A stretch of DNA of 64,000 nt, from contig JAJNDK010000007.1 of NCBI GenBank assembly GCA_021156365.1, positions 186,001-250,000 of the forward strand. The letters are read 5' to 3'. Shown one piece after another: positions 44,403 through 52,463 of the stretch (position 1 is its first letter; every line of letters begins with the position of its first letter). The position numbers and the translations under genes were made by a program. The notes beneath the pieces are model-generated. The model worked only from the letters and a program-made list of their open reading frames with translations, was not told the origin of the DNA and made no database searches. This DNA is from Bacteroidota bacterium. GTDB lineage: Bacteria; Bacteroidota; Bacteroidia; B-17B0; Aurantibacillaceae.

Positions 44403-44955
44403 TTTTGAAGAGTTTGGTTTGTGCAACATGCGTAAGAAATTCATAAAAGTGGCGGGAATACATGCCTGCAAAAAGGCTGAAAAAAAGAAGGGTAATAGGT
44501 TTTATTTTATTACTCCCTTCCACGAGCAGCGTAGGCACCAGGTAGCTCAAACCAAGGATAACGAGCCCCGTAAAAAAGCTCAGCAGGGGAATCGAGACGT
44601 AATTACTGTCTTCCGGTTTTGCTTTGTCCAGGGCTATTCCTTTCAGGATGGAGATGATGCCACCTAACATACCGAAGAAACAAGCGGTAAGCAGGTAGCC
44701 AATATAATCGGGAAGGGCTGCAATAAAAGGAAAGATCTTTTTGGATTTATCGTATTCTTTTACCAGCATCATTTCAGCCTTGTTGCTGTATATGACTTTT
44801 GTCTCAAAATCCTTTGCCTTTATCGTATCCTTAAAGTCGTATTTAGCACTGATCTGGTTATAGATCTCCGTATTCAATGCTCCGCCCAGTCCAAAATACA
44901 GACTGACCAGTGCAAAAAAGGTAAGGGAAAAAATGGCAGGGAATTTCTTTTTCAT
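44374..44955 (-). CDS. Polytopic membrane protein, unknown function
   Basis: The 193-residue protein has an N-terminal hydrophobic segment (FPAIFSLTFFALVSLYFGLG), a periplasm-sized loop (about 30-75) and three further membrane segments (YIGYLLTACFFGMLGGIISI, IPLLSFFTGLVILGLSYLV, PITLLFFSLFAGMYS). The end is very charged (FKNEKDKKDPE). Cassette gene, 10 bases after the coiled-coil protein gene. Not recognised. Confidence 0.78.
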   Translation of the reverse strand: MKKKFPAIFSLTFFALVSLYFGLGGALNTEIYNQISAKYDFKDTIKAKDFETKVIYSNKAEMMLVKEYDKSKKIFPFIAALPDYIGYLLTACFFGMLGGIISILKGIALDKAKPEDSNYVSIPLLSFFTGLVILGLSYLVPTLLVEGSNKIKPITLLFFSLFAGMYSRHFYEFLTHVAQTKLFKNEKDKKDPE

Positions 44956-44965
44956 GATGTTTCTG

Positions 44966-45937
44966 TTAAGTAGTGGTGGGAGGCTCTTTGGTTGTCGTCG
45001 TATTACTCTGTGTAGTACTGGTGGTCGTTGTCACTACCGGCGCCGGCGGATTCGGGTTCGGTGGCGGGTTGTTGGTAGGAGGCGGGTTTTGTACCGGCGA
45101 AGTCCTTGTTTTTCCAAGTATGTAACCGGAGATCCCGGCAAGTATCGCAGCTAATTCTTTACCTTCTAATATGCCTAATATCCCGAAAAGGATGATGGCA
45201 ATGATCAATACAAAAATGGTAATGAACTGAAGTCCCGTATCGCTGAAAAAATAATCTGCCACATTTTTTCGTGAGCGCAGGATCACTACAATAAAGATGA
45301 TCAGCAAACCGCCTAAGAGGAAAGCAAAGCCGATGCTGATGTCCTTACGGAATTCCTGGTTGTGGTATTCCGGTGCAAGCGTGGAGTCGAGCTGATCCTG
45401 GCAGCAAGCCAGATCGGCTTTCACTACCCTCAGGTTCTTCTTCAGCGTTTCGTATTCCTGCTGGCGTTTTTTCTCTCCCAAGGCACAGGTCTGCAGTTGT
45501 GATTTCAGATCCCTGAGCTCAGGAATGGTTTGTTTGGTGCTGCCATATACATTGATATTGCAGTTGGGCAGGTACACATCTATCGCCGCATCTTTGGTTT
45601 CGGAAGCAGTCGCAATTTTAATCGCTTCATCGATCTGGCCGCTTTTCAGTGTGATCAGCTCCAGGTTCCGATTGATGTCGGTGTAGTTGGCGAGCTCCAT
45701 CTGTATCAATTCCTGCAGGTTTTGTTTCTCCTGCAGATAACCGCGCAGCTTCTTGAAATTTATTTTGTCGTCGGGGGTATCAAAGGTTTTGGCAAAATCC
45801 GGCTGGATCGAATCAGTCTTGTACTCGTCGATACTTATTTTTTCAGGGTTCGGATTCTCCTGCGCTCTCAGTGCCGGAGTGGCAAAGAACGCAAGCAGGA
45901 TAAGTAGGCTGAAGGAGGATAGAAATGTTTTCTTCAT
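44966..45937 (-). CDS. Envelope protein with coiled-coil domain, two-helix GIS module and Pro/Thr-rich tail
   Basis: The 323-residue protein has a signal peptide (to LRAQ), a helical, coiled-coil-like domain (about 45-195), a membrane helix (GFAFLLGGLLIIFIVVIL) and then a second module: LQFITIFVLIIAIILFGIL followed by ELAAILAGISGYILGK. The last 45 residues are low-complexity Pro then Thr (NPPPTNNPPPNPNPP). The module resembles two copies in the 432-residue protein at 50413-51711. Inference: a structural inner-membrane component of the cassette. Confidence 0.8.
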   Translation of the reverse strand: MKKTFLSSFSLLILLAFFATPALRAQENPNPEKISIDEYKTDSIQPDFAKTFDTPDDKINFKKLRGYLQEKQNLQELIQMELANYTDINRNLELITLKSGQIDEAIKIATASETKDAAIDVYLPNCNINVYGSTKQTIPELRDLKSQLQTCALGEKKRQQEYETLKKNLRVVKADLACCQDQLDSTLAPEYHNQEFRKDISIGFAFLLGGLLIIFIVVILRSRKNVADYFFSDTGLQFITIFVLIIAIILFGILGILEGKELAAILAGISGYILGKTRTSPVQNPPPTNNPPPNPNPPAPVVTTTTSTTQSNTTTTKEPPTTT

Positions 45938-45980
45938 TGTTTTTTAGTTTAAATGGGTTAGATCCGGGAGTCCCGGCTTT

Positions 45981-48422
45981 TTATTTTTTAAAATCCGTTA
46001 CCTTGAGATTGTACAATGGAATATCCACCACGATCGATGCCTGCCAGCGCCATGCCCTGTTTGCAGTGATATTGGAACCGGAGCTGATCTGGTCTACATT
46101 GTTAAGTGCCGGTACCAATTGTCCGCCACCGGTGAGGGTGATCGGTGTTTTCGGGATGTTGATACCTAACTGTGCACCCGGTGCAAAAATATTGGCCACG
46201 CTCACTTTAAAGTCAGAAGGAAGTGCTGTCTGATCACCGTTCAGCATATAAAAATTCACCAGGGCACCGAGGTCGGCAAGCTGGAAGATAGCGCTCACAC
46301 CCCAGCCGCATTTCGAACCTTTGTTGAAGGCAATACCAATAGGTGCATACAGTCCGTATGAATTAAAAGAAGCCGCTTTGCGAATGGTGTCGTATCTGTT
46401 CATGGTGGCATTCCATACCGTATCGCTGATATGCGTATTCACCTTGCCGTAAAATGCTCCGCAATAAGCGTTGAGTGTAATACTGCAGTTAGAGTTACGT
46501 TTGATGGCAGAGCTTCCTACCGGTAGTACCGATGCTTCGAGAGCTTTTTTAACTTCATCCGAAGACTTTGCGCTGGCCACGGTTGAGATCACGGTTCCGT
46601 ATTTTACAAAAGGACTGCCAATAGGCTTTAATAAAGGATCACTTTTGGTAAGCTTGCCCAGCAGGATACTGGCATCATATATAGCGGCTGAGTATTGTTT
46701 CACCGAGATGTGATACACCATGTCTACGGATGGTGTGAGGTAGGATTCCACCAAAAAGTATTTTGCTTCCAGGCTGTCACCCACCATGCGTTTCAGGATC
46801 GGGCTCTGGATCACCGGTTTCAGGGAAGCATTGAAGGTTTGATAATAATTATACAGTGCCTGCGGATCGGCTTCGGTGGAATTGTCGATGGCAATTTTTA
46901 TTTTCTTTACTGCATTGTTGGCCGCATTAAAGGCAGCATAGCCGTTCTTTACCAGTACTTCATATTCTTTTAGCGTAACAGCTTTATTCATTAAGATCTC
47001 CTGGAAAGTGACAGTGGTAAGCTTGTCATTCTTATAGAATTTTATTTTTTGTTCCTCTGCTTTCACCTGCTCAATGGCAAGCAGCAGTCCTACGTATGCT
47101 TTGAAAGCCAGCTTTGTTTTGAACAGGGCAGTCAGCTCTTTCTGGTTGATCCAGACTTGCTCTTCATCCTTGCTTAGCAGGCTCTGTGAGAGCAGATTGC
47201 TCAGCTCGATAGAAGAGACCACATTATAACTTAGCTTGTTCTTGTCTTCGGTGATCTGTTTCAATTCTGTAAATTCAGAAGATTCCGTTACGGAATTAAG
47301 CAGGACAGAAGGATTGGGAGTTTGGGGAGCTTCTTTGGCAGTGTACATGCCCAGCGCAACCCATTTGCCGGCTTCTGTTTTAAAGAAGGCCTCTATTTTC
47401 AGCATTCGTGCCTTGCAATCAGCTTCCTTGGTTGTTTTCTTTTTCTTCCTGTCGCCATCAAGGCTCACGTCTTTACAATCGTTTGTATCCAGATCCTTTA
47501 TCCCGTAAAAATTCTCGGGGAGGTTCCGTACATCAGTTTCGAATGCTTCTTTTAATATCTGGATCACGGAAGCATAGGAATAAGATTCGATGATCTTCAA
47601 ACATCCGGTCGTTTTAGGGAATATAGTTGTCAGCTCCGGATAGGCAATGAGCTGCTCTTTCATATGACGGAAAAAGGCTTCGTTCAGTTCTTCTTTGGTA
47701 CGCTCTGCAATCAGGCGGGCCATGCCGGCTGCAGCATAAGTGATATCGGTACTCCCGATCCCTGTTACCAGGCTGGCAATGCCACCGCCATGGATATTTG
47801 TGTTGGGAAAGGGATTGCGGCCCAGAACATCTTTTAAATATTCGTTTTTTTCCAAAAGGTCGTAATTCAGTCCGTATTGAATGAGAATAGTGGACCGAAG
47901 GCTATCGGATGTAGAATCATTGACGAGTTTCAAGGCATCATAATATACATACCCGGATTCGTAGCCTTCTTCTTCTTTTCGCAGCTCCTTTTTGCGTACT
48001 TTAGTTCCAGGGACAGTTGTTACTGTTGGCGTTTGTGGTGAAGTGGAGAGGATCTTTACGGTAAAGAGCTCATTGCCGATTTTAAATCTGAACTCATTGG
48101 GATTCAGTTTTTCTACTCCCATGTTGGTGGTACGGTCTTCATTAATTACAATTTTATACCCGCCGTCCCTATTGCGAAACCCTGCAGCGTTATCGAAATT
48201 TTTTGCAGGGAGTGTCGGGAAGCCGCTGGTTCCCGGGAATTCTATTTTTTTTCCGTCAAAGCCGGCGCTAAAATATAAACGGAGGGGCAGCACTACTTTC
48301 TGCAGGCTGTCTTTGTTTGTTACGTTAATAGTGGTTCCCTGTATGTCAAAGGTAACATTGGTGCCCTGTGCAAAGGTGAACACAGATAGGAATAAAAATG
48401 CTGCGAATAATAGATTTTTCAT
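45981..48422 (-). CDS. Large secreted protein, possible outer-membrane component, unknown family
   Basis: The 813-residue protein has a signal peptide (MKNLLFAAFLFLSVFTFAQG). There is a beta-rich N-terminal domain (about 20-130), a long helical middle (about 190-640) and a C-terminal part (about 650-813) of alternating strands (YGLYAPIGIAFNKG, GWGVSAIFQLADLGALVNF, PITLTGGGQLVPALNN) ending in an aromatic strand, as in beta-barrel ends. There is no T9SS tail. It lies 3 bases after the protease gene, so they are likely coupled. No family recognised. Confidence 0.8.
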   Translation of the reverse strand: MKNLLFAAFLFLSVFTFAQGTNVTFDIQGTTINVTNKDSLQKVVLPLRLYFSAGFDGKKIEFPGTSGFPTLPAKNFDNAAGFRNRDGGYKIVINEDRTTNMGVEKLNPNEFRFKIGNELFTVKILSTSPQTPTVTTVPGTKVRKKELRKEEEGYESGYVYYDALKLVNDSTSDSLRSTILIQYGLNYDLLEKNEYLKDVLGRNPFPNTNIHGGGIASLVTGIGSTDITYAAAGMARLIAERTKEELNEAFFRHMKEQLIAYPELTTIFPKTTGCLKIIESYSYASVIQILKEAFETDVRNLPENFYGIKDLDTNDCKDVSLDGDRKKKKTTKEADCKARMLKIEAFFKTEAGKWVALGMYTAKEAPQTPNPSVLLNSVTESSEFTELKQITEDKNKLSYNVVSSIELSNLLSQSLLSKDEEQVWINQKELTALFKTKLAFKAYVGLLLAIEQVKAEEQKIKFYKNDKLTTVTFQEILMNKAVTLKEYEVLVKNGYAAFNAANNAVKKIKIAIDNSTEADPQALYNYYQTFNASLKPVIQSPILKRMVGDSLEAKYFLVESYLTPSVDMVYHISVKQYSAAIYDASILLGKLTKSDPLLKPIGSPFVKYGTVISTVASAKSSDEVKKALEASVLPVGSSAIKRNSNCSITLNAYCGAFYGKVNTHISDTVWNATMNRYDTIRKAASFNSYGLYAPIGIAFNKGSKCGWGVSAIFQLADLGALVNFYMLNGDQTALPSDFKVSVANIFAPGAQLGINIPKTPITLTGGGQLVPALNNVDQISSGSNITANRAWRWQASIVVDIPLYNLKVTDFKK

Positions 48423-48425
48423 GTG

Positions 48426-49631
48426 TTATAGTATATTAAAGTTAAATGAATCGAGAGTTGGATGAACCGGGAGAACAAAAGAGAATTTATCATTACCACC
48501 CAGAAGCATCCCGATGAGCTTACCTGTTTTTTTGTGGTACACTGCACTGCCGGAGTCGCCTCCTACAGATATACCCTTCGATTTCTGCCGGTCGTTATTG
48601 GTCCCGATCAGGATAATATTGCTCAGCTCCTTGCTTATATTGGTGTAACTGATCTCGAAAGAAACATTGTAATCAAGGATATAGGCATCACGTTTGTTGT
48701 TTCGCCGCGATACGATAGTAACATTCGGCTCCGGACTGTGCAGGTCATCATCTGAAATAATATACTGTCCCTTGCTGAACGAAATGTAATTTTTCAATAA
48801 GTTGGATTTATTGGTAAGCTCCGCAATAGCCAGATCCTGGTTGAATTGCATTTGCTGGAAAAGCAGTGTTGCTTTCGGCTCGAAATTTATCAGCACATTT
48901 CTTTTCTGTTCCTCAGAAAGAATGCCACCATAATCTATGCATTTCCCATGAGTAAAAATATGTCCGGAGGTTACTACACCTACGAACTCCGGGTTATCAC
49001 GCGGGCTCACCAGGCAACAGATGGTACCCATGTAATTGGAACTTACGCTGTCACTCAGCTCATCCGTAGCCTGCCCGATATGCGGGATAGCTTCGCCCAT
49101 GCCTGTTACTATTTCGGTTTTCACTTTGATGGAAGAACCATCAGGAAGCATTACCTCCAGCTCCAGGGGAAGACGTGTTTTATTCGAGTCCTTTATATAT
49201 ATAGCTACAATGTGTTTGCCATTGTGAAGGGTATCGCTCAGCGACAGGATGTTTTTGAAATTAGCCATCAATACGCCTTTGTGCTGTTGGATCGCTAAAC
49301 GGGTAATATCGGTAGGGCTCAGGCCGTGTGCGGAAGGAGCCGGCTTTGTTACTTTTTTAGTTATAACTTTCGTTGGTACCGGCTTCGGACTTTTCTTTTT
49401 CACGATAGGTGCCGTTGTTTTCCTGGCAATTGGTTTTACCGTTTTCTTCTTAACAGTCTTCGTGATTTTTTTAGGGGCAGCTTTCACTGCCTTCTTCTTT
49501 GCAGGCAGTTTGGCTTTTGCCGTTTTTTTAGCAGCGGGCTTCACCGCTTTCCGGCGGGTAGGTTTCGCTGCAGGCTTTGTTTTCTTTTTTCCTGCCTTAG
49601 CTGCCGGCGCTGTTTTTTTCTTTGTAGCCAT
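48426..49631 (-). CDS. Trypsin-like serine protease with histone-H1-like Lys/Ala/Pro tail
   Basis: The 401-residue protein has residues 1-98 almost entirely of Lys, Ala, Pro, Thr and Val in AAK/PAAKK-type repeats, like bacterial histone-H1-like proteins. A chymotrypsin-fold domain follows, with the triad read as His224 (VTSGHIF), Asp266 (NQDLAIAEL) and Ser360 (GGDSGSAVY), which are the standard contexts. There is no signal peptide. The basic tail could bind DNA, RNA or an anionic envelope polymer. Inference: a localised protease, perhaps activating or cutting a cassette partner. Very unusual fusion. Confidence 0.87.
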   Translation of the reverse strand: MATKKKTAPAAKAGKKKTKPAAKPTRRKAVKPAAKKTAKAKLPAKKKAVKAAPKKITKTVKKKTVKPIARKTTAPIVKKKSPKPVPTKVITKKVTKPAPSAHGLSPTDITRLAIQQHKGVLMANFKNILSLSDTLHNGKHIVAIYIKDSNKTRLPLELEVMLPDGSSIKVKTEIVTGMGEAIPHIGQATDELSDSVSSNYMGTICCLVSPRDNPEFVGVVTSGHIFTHGKCIDYGGILSEEQKRNVLINFEPKATLLFQQMQFNQDLAIAELTNKSNLLKNYISFSKGQYIISDDDLHSPEPNVTIVSRRNNKRDAYILDYNVSFEISYTNISKELSNIILIGTNNDRQKSKGISVGGDSGSAVYHKKTGKLIGMLLGGNDKFSFVLPVHPTLDSFNFNIL

Positions 49632-49688
49632 TTGGATAGTGGTATTTGTGTGTTTGTTTTCAGTATTAGTATGTAACGTAATGCAGTG

Positions 49689-50387
49689 TCAAAGTCCTTT
49701 CAGCATCGCGATCAGGTTGTCCTGTGGCGAGCAGTCCGATTTGTCTTTGCGCACATTGGTATGTGTCCACAGGCCCGGTTTGCCCTCTATGGCATCCGGG
49801 TGTTGCAAAAAAGCTTCTGCTCCTTTCCCTTCATTCAGCAGTGCCGGCAGACCGCTTTTCAGATCGATGTTGTAGCGCGTTCCAAGATCCAGCAGCAGGT
49901 CCTTCAACGCACTTAACTGTTTGTCGGTATACCGGTGATAATACTGATACCCTTTGAAAGGAGTTTCCAGCTTCACTACCATTTCTTCGGGAACAGGCTT
50001 GTTCACATAGTTGTAATACTTACCATCAAAAGATAGTTTGAGCGGACCGTAGTTGCAGATCTCAATAGCTATCGACTTTTTGTTGAGTGCGGCGTTGTTG
50101 GATGTTGTCAGTCCCAAATGATGCGCCCAGTATTGATCGGGAAAACAATTGCAGATCACACCATCCCAGGATACATCGTTATCGTATGTGGAGATCCCTC
50201 CGATGATATATGCCGTAGCTACCCGCAATTGCTCGTCGTTGGCTGTACGATCACCATTCCAGCCTGCTATTGTCCAGTCGGGACGATGCCCACCCGCAGT
50301 GTGATGGATCACGATCGTATCTTTTGCGATCTCTGCTTCGTAATACTCTCCTTTTTTCAGAGGAATATTTTTAATGGTAAGTGACAT
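49689..50387 (-). CDS. N-acetylmuramoyl-L-alanine amidase (Amidase_2 type)
   Basis: The 232-residue protein has the first zinc ligand in IVIHHTAGG (His28/29), YWAHHLG (about 87-92), IEICNYG and the late ligands in GLWTHTNVRKDKSDCSP (His209 and Cys219, T7-lysozyme-like spacing). It cuts the bond between MurNAc and L-Ala of peptidoglycan. It lacks a signal peptide, so it must be delivered by another route, act on lysis, or act on cytosolic muropeptides. It is second gene of the cassette, 25 bases after the membrane protein. Confidence 0.9.
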   Translation of the reverse strand: MSLTIKNIPLKKGEYYEAEIAKDTIVIHHTAGGHRPDWTIAGWNGDRTANDEQLRVATAYIIGGISTYDNDVSWDGVICNCFPDQYWAHHLGLTTSNNAALNKKSIAIEICNYGPLKLSFDGKYYNYVNKPVPEEMVVKLETPFKGYQYYHRYTDKQLSALKDLLLDLGTRYNIDLKSGLPALLNEGKGAEAFLQHPDAIEGKPGLWTHTNVRKDKSDCSPQDNLIAMLKGL

Positions 50388-50412
50388 GTGCTGATTTTAT
50401 GATTTATTTTTA

Positions 50413-51711
50413 TTACTCTTTTGTTTTCAGGCCGGCATACAATCCGCTGCTGATCCCCATCAGGGTCATCATGGTCTCGCTGAACTGTGGTAATTTCAGA
50501 CAATACAGCACCTGCCAGATAAAATAGATACCAAGGAAAATAGTGAATAGCAGGAGCTGCAAACGATGAAGGCTGATGGTTTTTCCGTCGTTCAGCAGGT
50601 CATATGGCCAGCCTTTGCTCTTTGATTTCTTGTCGATAAATTCCTGCACCAGCGCAGTTGATTTCTGTTTGGATTCTGCTGCCAGCTGTTCGGGCGTTTT
50701 ATTAGGATCGGTATCTTCTTCGTTCTCCGGCTTCGAATCGATCAGCTTACCGAGATAGAAAGTACTTCCGCTGATACCTAAGAGGATCAGCACCGTTCCG
50801 GTTGGTGCAGCGAGATCGTCGGTTACAGCCCAGATATGAATGATACTGAAAAAGATAATGAGCAGCCAGAAGAGGAATTGGAAACGGGCAAGGCTGTAAG
50901 GAATATCTTTTATATTAATAGTACCCGATGCAGCATTTGTTTTAGTATTGTCGAAAACGATCTTTACGCCATTCTGTGCATACAGGCCGCTGTCCTTGCC
51001 CATGCCCTTTCCATAGCGCCACAGCAATATAAGGATGATAACAATAAGCGGATAGGCGATCAGCCACATCATCCACCAGGAAGAAGTGTGCAGCTTTAAG
51101 CTGGATATTTCGCAATCCGGGCTCCGGAATTCGTCGTAGAATGTTCCCAGGCTGAAGATAGCTATACGGCTCTTTGTCCAGTAGTTGGGCCATGCATAGA
51201 ACATTTTCCAGGGAGAAGTGCGGGTCGTGTCCGTATTCAGCCGGAAAACAATGGAAGAATTGGTTTTGTTTACAAAGAGCGGTTTGATATTCGTGAAGCA
51301 GACCCCGTTGATCCAAAGCCTTAGCGAATCAGGACGTTTTTGAGCATACTCTACTCCGGCGGCGTTTGTATAAACGATTATATAGTCTTCGGGATACACA
51401 CACTTGCAGGTGGACGTATCCTGTTTGCCACAGGCATCGGCACTGGTGAAAAACTTTGTTACTTTAAGTGTCACGATCTTTTGCTCCGCTGTTTTTTTTG
51501 CTGCCAGCGCCTTTTTCAGGGAATCGATGGTGACTTTTTGCTTTGTGTCGTCAGTTGCAGCAGGTGTTGTTGTAGTTGTAGCAGCAGTTGTTGTTGTTCC
51601 TGTGGGTGGCGGAATTGGCGCCTGTGCGTTTGCAGTAAAGAATAAAAAGCAGCCTGCAATGATCAGGAGCGTGTTTCGGCGAATTGCCTTTGTGGGTAGA
51701 TGAATATTCAT
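50413..51711 (-). CDS. Envelope membrane protein with duplicated two-helix GIS module
   Basis: The 432-residue protein has a signal peptide (to FTANAQ), a Pro/Thr-rich linker (APIPPPTGTTTTAATTTTTP), a periplasmic domain with several Cys (about 85-205) and a membrane helix (WLIAYPLIVIILILLW). Two related modules follow: LARFQFLFWLLIIFFSIIHI with VLILLGISGSTFYLGKLID, and LHRLQLLLFTIFLGIYFIW with MMTLMGISSGLYAGLK. A charged loop separates them. First gene of the cassette, directly downstream of the promoter/activator array. Family not recognised. Confidence 0.82.
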   Translation of the reverse strand: MNIHLPTKAIRRNTLLIIAGCFLFFTANAQAPIPPPTGTTTTAATTTTTPAATDDTKQKVTIDSLKKALAAKKTAEQKIVTLKVTKFFTSADACGKQDTSTCKCVYPEDYIIVYTNAAGVEYAQKRPDSLRLWINGVCFTNIKPLFVNKTNSSIVFRLNTDTTRTSPWKMFYAWPNYWTKSRIAIFSLGTFYDEFRSPDCEISSLKLHTSSWWMMWLIAYPLIVIILILLWRYGKGMGKDSGLYAQNGVKIVFDNTKTNAASGTINIKDIPYSLARFQFLFWLLIIFFSIIHIWAVTDDLAAPTGTVLILLGISGSTFYLGKLIDSKPENEEDTDPNKTPEQLAAESKQKSTALVQEFIDKKSKSKGWPYDLLNDGKTISLHRLQLLLFTIFLGIYFIWQVLYCLKLPQFSETMMTLMGISSGLYAGLKTKE

Positions 51712-51738
51712 AATTTAACTGTCAAGGGGTTAATGCAC

Positions 51739-51769
51739 CAAACATATAACATTCCTGCTCCTAAAACAA
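51739..51769 (-). promoter_or_regulatory. Promoter of the 12-gene cassette
   Basis: On the minus strand, TTG (51767-51769), a 20-base spacer and TATGTTTG (51739-51746) match the Bacteroidota -33/-7 consensus. The start codon of the first cassette gene is 28 bases downstream. Confidence 0.75.
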
Positions 51770-51770
51770 G

Positions 51771-51834
51771 CGTAGAACTACGGTATTTTTTATACGTAGA
51801 AATACGGGTGTTTTCATACGTAGAAATACGGGTA
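51771..51834. promoter_or_regulatory. Three CGTA-N4-TACG palindromes at an exact 24-base period (putative activator sites)
   Basis: CGTAGAACTACGG (from 51771), CGTAGAAATACGG (from 51795) and CGTAGAAATACGG (from 51819) are each a CGTA/TACG inverted repeat with a 4-base centre. They begin one base beyond the cassette -33 element. Position and phasing fit cooperative binding of a dimeric activator. The TACG half-site would suit a NarL/LuxR-type HTH protein, but that identification is inference. The rest of 51712-52046 (to the cupin ATG) shows no gene. Confidence 0.7.
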
Positions 51835-52046
51835 GGGGCGTGGTGTTTTTACGCAGTCGGGCAAAAAAATCCTTAATTTACGGGCTTTTTATGGAGGTGC
51901 CCGAAAAGGGTTTTTTCGACCTTTTTTTGCACCGGAAATGAGCCGGAAGAAAGCAAATCCTGCCCGGAACGAAAAAATCCGCTATTGTTTTCCAACTGCT
52001 GCAGTACCAATTTTTATTAGTTTTAAAGCTGAAAAGCCCAATTCAC

Positions 52047-52448
52047 ATGAAAACACTTTTTGTTAGTATAGCCTGTGTAGCAACTTTCTTCGCAAAAGCA
52101 CAGAACATTTACCAAAACCTGGATACGATCAAAGCCCCGGCAGTTTACGACAATATCTATGTGCGCCCGCTATACACCGACAGCGTTACGGTTTCGGGTT
52201 TTGTGATCTTTATTAAGAAAGAAGTGAAAGCCCATAAGCATCTTGGTCATACGGAGCAGGTGCTTGTACTTGAGGGGGAAGGACTGATGAGATTAGGCGA
52301 AAAGGAATTTAAAATCAAGAAAGGCGATCTGATCCCGATCCCGAAAGATACCTTCCACTCCGTGAAAACGATCTCCAAAAAGCCGCTGAAAGTGTTGTCG
52401 GTGCAGGCGCCTTATTTTGATGGAAAAGACAGGGTGTTCAAGGAGTAG
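52047..52448 (+). CDS. Exported cupin-domain protein
   Basis: The 133-residue protein has a signal peptide (MKTLFVSIACVATFFAKAQ). The cupin motifs are HKHLGHTEQVLVLEGEG (metal ligands His-x-His and Glu) and PIPKDTFHSVK (last His). A small metal-binding beta-barrel in the periplasm or outside; the role is unknown. It is divergent from the cassette, sharing the 334-base intergenic region. Confidence 0.86.
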   Translation: MKTLFVSIACVATFFAKAQNIYQNLDTIKAPAVYDNIYVRPLYTDSVTVSGFVIFIKKEVKAHKHLGHTEQVLVLEGEGLMRLGEKEFKIKKGDLIPIPKDTFHSVKTISKKPLKVLSVQAPYFDGKDRVFKE

Positions 52449-52463
52449 ATTTAAGTTTATAGC

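Noticed and set aside
49249-49875. 208-residue plus-strand ORF rich in Phe and Ala
   Set aside because: Its composition is the complement of the Lys/Ala-rich tail of the protease gene; no independent support.
39250-51711. Prophage or contractile injection system
   Set aside because: An amidase is present but no capsid, terminase, tail tube, sheath, baseplate or AAA+ loader gene is found.
51771-51834. CRISPR array
   Set aside because: The 24-base period is repeat plus a tiny AT-rich gap with no spacer-length unique sequence and no cas genes; a regulatory array fits better.
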